From: Actinomycetota bacterium
Lineage (GTDB): Bacteria > Actinomycetota > Thermoleophilia > Solirubrobacterales > Solirubrobacteraceae
DNA length: 10,889 nucleotides
Reading direction: 5' to 3'
Assembly (NCBI GenBank): GCA_009699615.1
Contig: WLNV01000034.1
Coordinates: 1 to 10,889, forward strand
The notes below the pieces were generated by a model, which was not told the origin of the DNA, searched no databases, and saw only the letters and a list, made by a program, of their open reading frames with translations. A program made the translations under genes and the position numbers. Position 1 is the first letter of the stretch; the number at the start of each line of letters is the position of its first letter. Positions 1-5,434 of this stretch are shown in pieces.

Positions 1-1164
1 GAAAAGCCAGTGCGCGATCGCCGGAGGATCCGGGTCACCGAGATTCTGAACCGAGATCCGCCGCTGCTGGGCGATGAAGGTCGGAGCGTCGCCGGTCAGC
101 GTCAGCGCGAAGGCGTCGGCGCGGGCTTCGATCGAACGCGAAAGCTGGTTGGAGATCAAGGTGATTGCGAAGACGATAAGGATCACCGCCGCGTAGAGCG
201 CAGGAACGCTCGAGGGGCCGGCTGGCAGCCCGTCATGTGGACCCCAGCGGCGCAGGCAGCGGGCCACCGCCCAAGCGCCGAACGGAGCGACGATCAAGAG
301 GAAGATCAAGCCGTGGAAGATGTCGCGGTAATGAACGTGGCCTAGCTCGTGGGCGACAACAAGGCGAGTTTCGCCGGGAGGGAACTTGGCCAGCAGCGTG
401 TCGTAGAGAACGACCCGTTTTGACGAGCCGATGCCAACAACGTAGGCGTTGGCGGCCGTCGTTCGGCGACTGGCGTCTACCACGTAGACCGAACCGACCT
501 TGACTCCGGCGCGACCAGCCAGCTCAACCACCGAGCTGCGCGCCGGCCCGGCGGGCAGAGGCGTAAAGCGGTTGAAGATCGGGTCGATCACGAGCGGCCC
601 GGCGAAGGTCATCAGCACGCCGCCGAGAACGATCAGCGCTGAAGCCGGAATCCACCAGCGCCGAGGCATTCTGCGGATCAGGGCGACCGCAATGATCGTC
701 GCGATCGCGGCGATGATCGCGGCGATCCCGGCGCCCCGCGCAAGATCCCAGCCCCACTCGGCCCAACTGCCGGTCGTGAGGCCGTAATCGATCGAACGCT
801 GCCGCATCAGCGCGCTGAGCGGGATCAACGCGAGCACAACGGTGATCGAGATCGCCGCGCCGACGAGCCCGGAGACGATGATCGGATGGCGGTACGGGCC
901 GCGCAGCCGAGCTGGCGCGCGAAGCACGATCAGAGTCAGGACGACGGCCTTGACGAGCAACGCCGCGATCCCCAGCCAGAGCTGCAAACCATTGAACGAA
1001 GCCGCTCGACTGAGCTGCGCTGGAGTGAACCAGTGCGCGGCATCTACCGGCAGCGGTGTGATCAGCCCGCTGCGCGGCGTCATCGTTAAGACCAGCAGCT
1101 CGGCGACGAGCAGCGCGACGACGACGGCGAATAGGGCGCTTTGGCGGATGAAACGCACGGCCAT
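1..1164 (-). CDS. M48-family (Ste24/CAAX-protease-like) membrane zinc metallopeptidase, C-terminus cut by window edge
   Basis: Reading the minus strand from the ATG at 1164 gives 388 codons with no stop, open at the left edge; family members are usually slightly longer, so only the C-terminus is missing. The zinc-protease motif HELGH lies at residues 272-276 (His272 and His276 as zinc ligands, Glu273 as catalytic base). The third ligand is Glu346 in EARAD, with Asp350 also conserved in the family. The preceding DASRRTTAANAYVVG (230-244) is a typical M48 signature. Hydrophobic segments lie near residues 10-27, 60-81, 96-119, 144-163, 172-192, 283-303 and 321-338, so this is a multi-pass membrane protein with its active site at the membrane face. 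The expected role is proteolysis of membrane or prenylated-type peptides; the substrate cannot be read from sequence. A GTG directly precedes the ATG and could be the start instead; no clear ribosome binding site is visible. It diverges from the phosphoesterase gene across 31 bp. Confidence 0.9.
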   Translation of the reverse strand, partial: MAVRFIRQSALFAVVVALLVAELLVLTMTPRSGLITPLPVDAAHWFTPAQLSRAASFNGLQLWLGIAALLVKAVVLTLIVLRAPARLRGPYRHPIIVSGLVGAAISITVVLALIPLSALMRQRSIDYGLTTGSWAEWGWDLARGAGIAAIIAAIATIIAVALIRRMPRRWWIPASALIVLGGVLMTFAGPLVIDPIFNRFTPLPAGPARSSVVELAGRAGVKVGSVYVVDASRRTTAANAYVVGIGSSKRVVLYDTLLAKFPPGETRLVVAHELGHVHYRDIFHGLIFLLIVAPFGAWAVARCLRRWGPHDGLPAGPSSVPALYAAVILIVFAITLISNQLSRSIEARADAFALTLTGDAPTFIAQQRRISVQNLGDPDPPAIAHWLF

Positions 1165-1195
1165 CACGCTACCGTCGAAGTGAACTTTTATTTCG

Positions 1196-1927
1196 ATGCG
1201 AGTCGCCGTTATCTCCGACATACACGCCAACCGTCAGGCCTTGGAGGCCGTTTTGACGGCGATCGACGCCATCGGCGCCGACGAAGTCTGGTGCCTCGGC
1301 GACATCGTCGGCTACGGCGCCGACCCCAACGACTGTGTCCAGCTGGTGCGGGAGAACGCTTCGGTCTGCCTAGCCGGAAACCACGACCTTGCCGTGACCG
1401 GCGGACTGCGCCTCGATGATTTCTCACGCGGTGCGGCGCTCGCAGCTCGCTGGACGCTCGACGTAATCGGCGACTCGGAGCTCGAGTGGCTCTCCTCGCT
1501 CTCCTCGAAAGCAATCTCGGAGGAGATCGGCCTCTTCCACGGCAGCCCACGCGACCCCGTCTGGGAGTACGTGATCAGCACGCTATTGGCAGACCTCTGC
1601 TTCGACACGATGCGAACACGGATCGGCCTGATTGGCCACAGCCACGTCGCGCTCGCCTTCCACCGAACGGAAACTGAACTTGCCACCGGCGACGCGCGTC
1701 GCGCAGGCGACAGCGTTGACGCCGGCAACGACCGCTGGCTGCTCAACCCGGGAAGTGTCGGCCAACCTCGCGACGGCGATCCTCGTGCGGCCTGGCTGCT
1801 GATCGACACCGAAAGCTCGGCAGTGATCTGGCAACGGAGCGAATACGACGTTTCCGGAGCGGCCGCGGCGATCCGCGCCGCACGTTTACCTGACTCACTC
1901 GCCGACCGGCTCCAGTACGGTCAATAG
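1196..1927 (+). CDS. Calcineurin-like metallophosphoesterase (YfcE/MJ0936-type)
   Basis: The 243-residue protein carries the metallophosphoesterase motifs in order: SDIHAN (Asp8, His10), GDIVGYG (Asp36), GNHD (Asn62, His63, Asp64), LFHGSP (His115) and GHSH (His148, His150), followed by the NPGSVGQPRDGDP segment usual in the compact bacterial branch. These residues bind a dinuclear metal centre (Mn, Fe or similar) that hydrolyses phosphomono- or diesters. No signal peptide or membrane segment is seen, so it is probably cytoplasmic. The true substrate (nucleotide, cyclic dinucleotide or phosphoprotein) cannot be deduced. The start at 1196 is favoured because the first beta strand MRVAVISD begins there. 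A TANNNT hexamer, TACCGT at 1170-1175, is a possible -10, and no Shine-Dalgarno is evident. The stop lies 2 bp before the lipoprotein ATG, so the two are almost certainly cotranscribed. Confidence 0.9.
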   Translation: MRVAVISDIHANRQALEAVLTAIDAIGADEVWCLGDIVGYGADPNDCVQLVRENASVCLAGNHDLAVTGGLRLDDFSRGAALAARWTLDVIGDSELEWLSSLSSKAISEEIGLFHGSPRDPVWEYVISTLLADLCFDTMRTRIGLIGHSHVALAFHRTETELATGDARRAGDSVDAGNDRWLLNPGSVGQPRDGDPRAAWLLIDTESSAVIWQRSEYDVSGAAAAIRAARLPDSLADRLQYGQ

Positions 1928-1929
1928 GG

Positions 1930-2406
1930 ATGAAATCTGCTCGGATCACAATTGTCGGCTGCATCTTGCTCTCCTCGGCTGCGATCGCAGGCTGCGGTGG
2001 CGGCGCCGACCTGATCCCAGCCTCTGACGCATCGGCGCTCGATCAGTCGATCGGTCAGGTTGCCGACGCGACTGCGGCCGGTGATTGTCAAGCGGCAACG
2101 TCAGCGCTCTCCGACGCGCAGAGCCAGTTCAACCAACTGCCATCAAGCGTCAACAGCCAGCTCCGCTCGCGAATCGCCGCCGGCCTAGAGCGACTTTCGA
2201 CGAGCGTCCCAGTGCAGTGCCTTGAGACGAACCCGAAGCCGATCACAACGCCGACCACAACGAGCACGACAACTACTCCAACCACGACGACGACCACGCC
2301 AACTACGACGACGACCACGCCAACCACGACGACGACCACGCCGACTACAACCACGACCACGCCGACAACGCCGCCTGACAACGGCGGCATCACTCCGAAC
2401 GGCTGA
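1930..2406 (+). CDS. Small lipoprotein with helical two-cysteine core and threonine-rich tail
   Basis: The 158-residue protein begins with a lipoprotein signal: Lys2 and Arg5, a hydrophobic core, and lipobox IAGC at 19-22 with Cys22 as the expected acylation site. It should sit on the outer face of the cytoplasmic membrane. Residues about 33-97 look alpha-helical and are bracketed by Cys53 and Cys97, which could form a disulfide across a helical hairpin. Residues about 107-147 are almost pure Thr/Pro in heptads of the form TTTTTTP, a likely extended and perhaps glycosylated stalk. No catalytic motif is recognised and no function is assigned. The start follows the phosphoesterase stop by 2 bp and the kinase begins 11 bp downstream, indicating one operon. 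Because the Thr-rich part is at the C-terminus, distal to the lipid anchor, it may reach into the cell wall. The gene call is secure; any role in kinase signalling is inference. Confidence 0.8.
   Translation: MKSARITIVGCILLSSAAIAGCGGGADLIPASDASALDQSIGQVADATAAGDCQAATSALSDAQSQFNQLPSSVNSQLRSRIAAGLERLSTSVPVQCLETNPKPITTPTTTSTTTTPTTTTTTPTTTTTTPTTTTTTPTTTTTTPTTPPDNGGITPNG
2260..2364 (+). repeat. Five imperfect 21-bp tandem units encoding Thr/Pro heptads
   Basis: Five in-frame 21-bp units begin at 2260, 2281, 2302, 2323 and 2344. The first encodes TSTTTTP and the others TTTTTTP, and a partial unit follows from 2365. The middle units differ mainly at synonymous positions (acc/act, cca/ccg). The array lies inside the lipoprotein gene, and because each unit is a multiple of three, gain or loss of units would change stalk length without a frameshift. 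Confidence 0.9.
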
Positions 2407-2417
2407 GGCGGCGCGAG

Positions 2418-3593
2418 ATGACAGATAGAACCCTTGCGGGGCGTTACGAGTTGGGCGAGCGACTCGGAAGCGGCGGCATGTCAACCGTGCTGCTGGCGAT
2501 GGACCGCCGGCTCGAGCGGCAAGTCGCGATCAAACTGCTGGCCGAACACCTCGCCGACGACGAGCAGTTCGTCACCCGCTTCCGCCGCGAAGCGCTTTCG
2601 GCCGCGCGGCTCGTCCACCCCAACATCGTTCAGGTCTATGACTTCGGGCTCGATGAGGAGAGTGGCCGCCAGTACATCGTGATGGAGTACGTCGAAGGCA
2701 ACTCCGGCGCCGAGATTCTCGCCGCCGAAGGAATGCTCGACGTGCCCGAAGCGGTTGGAATCCTCTCGCAGGCCTGCCGCGGCCTTGACTACGCCCACCG
2801 CAGCGGCGTGATCCATCGCGACGTCAAGCCCGGCAACCTGCTGCGCTCGCGCGACGGCGTCGTCAAGCTCGCCGACTTTGGTATCGCCAAGGCTCTAAGC
2901 GAAGAGTCGTCAATCACGCAGGTTGGCTCGGTGCTCGGGACAGCCGCCTACCTCTCACCTGAGCAGGCGAGCGGCCACGGCTCCAACCCCCGCTCCGACA
3001 TTTACGCGCTCGGCGTCGTTTGCTACCAGTTCCTTTCTGGCCGCCTGCCTTATGAGGCGCAGTCGATCACCGAATTGGCGCTAAAGCAACAGCGCGAAGC
3101 GCCGCCACTGCTCAACGATCTCAACCCCGAGGTCAATCCCGAGCTGGCGGCAGCGGTCGACCGCGCGCTGGAACTGGAACCGGAAGCCCGTTACGAGACC
3201 GCCGAAGAGCTGCGCCTCGCGCTCGCCGACGGTGCGCGTGGCGTCGCGCCCGAAACTGCGGCCACATCGGTCAGCACGCCGCGAACGGCGGCAACGCGCA
3301 TCGTTCAGGCGACCGGTGATCAGCCCGCAACCACGGTTCAGCGCCGCGAGCCGCGTCAACCAGCCCGGCAGGCTGCGCCAGCCGCCGCCGTTGCCCAGCA
3401 GCCGAAGCGGAAACGCGGCTGGGTCGCTCCCGCTGTCGTGCTGCTGCTCGCCCTGGCTGTCGGTGCAGCAGCGTTGGTCTATGTCACCGGCAGCAGCTCA
3501 AGCAACAGCGTCCGCCTGCGTCAAGTCGTCTACCCGCAGGTTGACCAAACCGCCACACAGCTGCAGCAGCTGATCCGCCAGAACACGAAGTAG
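2418..3593 (+). CDS. Transmembrane PknB-like serine/threonine protein kinase without PASTA domains
   Basis: The 391-residue protein has an N-terminal Hanks-type kinase domain (about residues 10-270). It shows the glycine loop GSGGMSTV (17-24), ATP-binding Lys39 in AIKLL, alpha-C Glu58, the catalytic loop HRDVKPGN (133-140, Asp135), DFG at 153-155, the activation segment ending GTAAYLSPEQ (174-183), and Asp194 in the F helix. All catalytic residues are intact. A Thr/Ala/Pro/Arg-rich linker (about 275-333) leads to one membrane segment (about 335-356) preceded by KRKR, which places the kinase domain inside the cell. Only about 35 residues follow outside; they are polar and Gln-rich with no PASTA repeats, so this is not a standard peptidoglycan-sensing PknB. 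The start, 11 bp after the lipoprotein stop, has only a weak GA-rich upstream signal. It is the last gene of the plus-strand unit, and its stop lies 5 bp from that of convergent tgt. Confidence 0.93.
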   Translation: MTDRTLAGRYELGERLGSGGMSTVLLAMDRRLERQVAIKLLAEHLADDEQFVTRFRREALSAARLVHPNIVQVYDFGLDEESGRQYIVMEYVEGNSGAEILAAEGMLDVPEAVGILSQACRGLDYAHRSGVIHRDVKPGNLLRSRDGVVKLADFGIAKALSEESSITQVGSVLGTAAYLSPEQASGHGSNPRSDIYALGVVCYQFLSGRLPYEAQSITELALKQQREAPPLLNDLNPEVNPELAAAVDRALELEPEARYETAEELRLALADGARGVAPETAATSVSTPRTAATRIVQATGDQPATTVQRREPRQPARQAAPAAAVAQQPKRKRGWVAPAVVLLLALAVGAAALVYVTGSSSSNSVRLRQVVYPQVDQTATQLQQLIRQNTK

Positions 3594-3598
3594 AAGCG

Positions 3599-4798
3599 CT
3601 AGGGCGCCTTACCGGCACGCAATTCGGCCGCGACCACGGCGAGATTGCCGGCCAGGATTGCTTCGCGAAGGCGATCCATCACTCGCGCGACGAAGGCCAA
3701 GTTGTGCAGCGTCAACAGCCGCATTGCCGTCAGCTCGCGGGCCTTGCTCATGTAGCGCAGATAGCCGCGGCTGTAGCCGACCGCGCAGGCCGGGCAAGGG
3801 CAACCCTCCATCAGCGGCTCGTCGCTGTCAGACCACTTCGCGGTCGTCAGATCAACGCGCCAACGGTTATCCGGATCCGGCACCAGCGCCACGCCGTGGC
3901 GGCCGAGCCGCGTTGGCATCACGCAGTCAAAGGTGTCGATCCCCATCTCGACACCGATGATCAAGTCATCGATCTCGCCGATCCCAAGCAGGTGCCGCGG
4001 GCGAAGATCGCCAGCCTTGGCGAGCGTGTCGGTCGCCCAGCCAACGACCTCGTACATCTGCTCTTTGTGCTCTCCGAGCGAGCCACCGATCGCGATCCCA
4101 TCGCAGTCGCGGGCAGCAATCTGCTCAGTCGATTCGCGCCGGAGATCCTCGTAGACACCGCCTTGAACGATTCCGTAGACGAGCTGACCGGCCGGGCCGT
4201 TCTCCCCGTGCCAATCAAGGCAACGGTCGAGCCAGCGATGTGAGCGCTCGGTCGAGCGGGCCGTGTAGTCGCGCTCAACGTTGAACGGCGTGCATTCATC
4301 GAAGACGAGCGCGATGTCGGAGCCGAGGTTCGACTGAATCCGCATCGAATCCTCGGGGCCCATGAAACGCGTTGAACCATCAACGTAGGAGCGGTAGGTG
4401 ACACCGGCCTCTTCGATCCCGAGAACCTTGCCTGCGCGATTCGGACCGGTCGGCGCGCGGCCTTTGATCTCGTCGGCAACCGTTCCGTGTCCCATCGAGA
4501 AGACTTGGAAGCCACCGGAGTCGGTGATGATTGGCCCGTCCCATCGCATGAACTCGTGGAGGCCGCCAAGCGCGGCGATCCGCTCGTCACCGGGGTTCAG
4601 ATGGAGATGGAAGGTGTTGCCGAGGACGATGTCGTAGCCGAGCTCAGAGACCTCGGCTGGCAGCAGGCCACGCACGGTTGCCTTCGTCGCCAGCGGAACG
4701 AACGCCGGAGTTCGGATGTCGCCGTGGGCGGTGTGAAGCAGCCCTGCGCGCGCGAGCGAAGCGGGATCGGAATCGAGAATCTCAAGCACTGAAGCCAT
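3599..4798 (-). CDS. tgt: tRNA-guanine(34) transglycosylase
   Basis: This enzyme exchanges guanine at wobble position 34 of GUN-anticodon tRNAs (Asp, Asn, His, Tyr) for a queuine precursor. The 399-residue protein shows TDSGGFQVFSMG at 92-103 with the active-site Asp93, and the nucleophilic Asp291 in TFDCVMPTR. The zinc site CxCxxC has Cys333, Cys335 and Cys338, with His365 as the fourth ligand. Relative to the roughly 375-residue E. coli enzyme there is an insert of about 20 residues after FSMG (roughly 104-126), as I recall from actinobacterial TGTs. The ATG start gives the expected N-terminus; upstream AGGA is rather far away (13 nt). It lies 30 bp downstream of the MarR gene on the same strand, so cotranscription is possible, but a TAGGAT hexamer could give it its own promoter. 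No other queuosine gene is in the window. Confidence 0.95.
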   Translation of the reverse strand: MASVLEILDSDPASLARAGLLHTAHGDIRTPAFVPLATKATVRGLLPAEVSELGYDIVLGNTFHLHLNPGDERIAALGGLHEFMRWDGPIITDSGGFQVFSMGHGTVADEIKGRAPTGPNRAGKVLGIEEAGVTYRSYVDGSTRFMGPEDSMRIQSNLGSDIALVFDECTPFNVERDYTARSTERSHRWLDRCLDWHGENGPAGQLVYGIVQGGVYEDLRRESTEQIAARDCDGIAIGGSLGEHKEQMYEVVGWATDTLAKAGDLRPRHLLGIGEIDDLIIGVEMGIDTFDCVMPTRLGRHGVALVPDPDNRWRVDLTTAKWSDSDEPLMEGCPCPACAVGYSRGYLRYMSKARELTAMRLLTLHNLAFVARVMDRLREAILAGNLAVVAAELRAGKAP

Positions 4799-4810
4799 CT
4801 GCGACCAGCG

Positions 4811-4816
4811 ATCCTA
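4811..4816 (-). promoter_or_regulatory. Possible -10 hexamer for tgt
   Basis: Minus-strand TAGGAT fits TANNNT and sits 12 nt upstream of the tgt ATG, so a transcript starting 6-7 nt downstream would have a very short leader. No convincing -35 is visible, and such hexamers arise often by chance. It lies between the MarR stop and tgt. Confidence 0.25.
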
Positions 4817-4828
4817 AAGCGCCGCTGT

Positions 4829-5338
4829 CTACGCGGCTTCGCCGCAGCAGTCGCCGTCGTCGGCGACGGAGGCGGCTGGCAGGATCTTGGCCCAAGCTTC
4901 GACCAGCGCCTGCTGCTCATCAACGGTCAGGTGGCTAAGGAATACGCGTCGCACTCCTTCGAGGTGGGTTGGGCGCGCGGCGATGAGACGCTCTCGGCCA
5001 GCGGGCGTTAGTCGCGCAAATGCTCCGCGCGCGTCGCTTGGGCAGGACTCGCGAACGAGCATCTCGTCACGCGCCAACCGATCAACCAGCCGCGTCAAAC
5101 CGCTGCGGCTCAGCACGGCCAGTTGCGCCAAGTCAGACATCCGCAGCCGACCATCTTCGGCGTTGTCGAGGTGCAGCAGTACCTCGTAGGAGCTGAGCGA
5201 AATTCCGTGCTCGCTGAGCAGCTCGGCGTCGAGCGACTTGGTGATGGCGGAGTGTGCCCGCAGCATCCCTCGCCAAGCCAAAACCTCACGGCCGTTAAGC
5301 GTTAGATCCAATGTCGCTGATGAGCTTGAGCTGGCCAC
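4829..5338 (-). CDS. MarR-family winged-helix transcriptional regulator
   Basis: The 169-residue protein has the MarR layout: an N-terminal dimerisation helix (about 18-42), a helix-turn-helix with MSDLAQLAVLSRSGLTRLVDRL at about 67-88, a wing with the characteristic SDARGAFARLTPAG (101-114), and C-terminal dimerisation helices (about 117-152). Such proteins usually bind palindromic DNA near their own promoter and release it on binding phenolic ligands or after thiol oxidation. Cysteines are Cys99 at the wing and adjacent Cys164-Cys165 in the acidic tail. The start is GTG at 5338; minus-strand GGAG lies 10 nt upstream. It is divergent from the ring-cleaving dioxygenase-like gene, the usual arrangement of a local regulator with its target, and it precedes tgt by 30 bp. 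The family assignment is firm; the ligand and target are inferred. Confidence 0.92.
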   Translation of the reverse strand: MASSSSSATLDLTLNGREVLAWRGMLRAHSAITKSLDAELLSEHGISLSSYEVLLHLDNAEDGRLRMSDLAQLAVLSRSGLTRLVDRLARDEMLVRESCPSDARGAFARLTPAGRERLIAARPTHLEGVRRVFLSHLTVDEQQALVEAWAKILPAASVADDGDCCGEAA

Positions 5339-5348
5339 AGAAAGTCGT

Positions 5349-5352
5349 CTCC
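5349..5352 (-). promoter_or_regulatory. Ribosome binding site of the MarR gene
   Basis: Minus-strand GGAG lies 10 nt before the GTG at 5338. It supports the GTG start over the internal Met25, which would remove most of the first helix. Confidence 0.45.
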
Positions 5353-5363
5353 GATCGATCCTT

Positions 5364-5369
5364 ACGGTA
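5364..5369 (-). promoter_or_regulatory. Possible -10 hexamer of the MarR gene
   Basis: Minus-strand TACCGT fits TANNNT, 25 nt upstream of the GTG start, leaving room for a short leader that includes the GGAG. No good -35 is visible. The palindrome at 5390-5399 would fall at or just upstream of the expected -35. Confidence 0.35.
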
Positions 5370-5389
5370 GCACCGCGCCCCTGCGGAAA

Positions 5390-5399
5390 TACGATCGTA
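5390..5399. promoter_or_regulatory. Perfect palindrome TACGATCGTA, candidate MarR operator
   Basis: This 10-bp perfect dyad lies in the 96-bp divergent intergenic region, between the two candidate -10 elements. Part of it, CGTAA at 5396-5400, also pairs with TTACG at 5362-5366. MarR proteins typically bind dyads of about 16-20 bp, so this would be the core of a site. The position is apt for repressing both genes; binding itself is inferred. Confidence 0.45.
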
Positions 5400-5422
5400 A
5401 CTCGAACCTACTGCCGCCACGC

Positions 5423-5428
5423 TAGGCT
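5423..5428 (+). promoter_or_regulatory. Candidate -10 for leaderless transcription of the dioxygenase-like gene
   Basis: TAGGCT fits TANNNT and is followed by six bases (CGCTGA) and then the ATG at 5435. That spacing puts the transcription start at or next to the initiator A, the pattern of leaderless actinobacterial mRNAs. No Shine-Dalgarno precedes this ATG, which agrees. The -35 region (about 5401-5406, CTCGAA) is poor. Confidence 0.45.
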
Positions 5429-5434
5429 CGCTGA

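Noticed and set aside
10..787. Several plus-strand open frames in the first 800 bases
   Set aside because: Arg-rich, low-complexity shadows of the minus-strand M48 protease, whose HELGH and EARAD motifs and membrane segments are clear.
1312..1809. Minus-strand frame of 165 codons opposite the phosphoesterase
   Set aside because: The plus-strand gene carries every metallophosphoesterase motif; the opposite frame is Ser/Arg-rich and featureless.
2260..2380. CRISPR-like array
   Set aside because: Units are contiguous 21-bp coding repeats without spacers and lie in frame within a gene.
2088..2393. Minus-strand frame encoding a Val/Gly repeat
   Set aside because: It is only the complement of the Thr/Pro repeat of the lipoprotein, which has a proper lipobox and operon position.
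4833..4845. Hairpin GCGGC-TTC-GCCGC near the end of the MarR gene as a terminator
   Set aside because: Short stem, three-base loop, inside codons, and no following T run on either strand.
5353..5360. GATCGATC as a second operator
   Set aside because: An eight-base palindrome built from GATC, and GATC/CGATCG words are frequent throughout this window, so it carries little weight.
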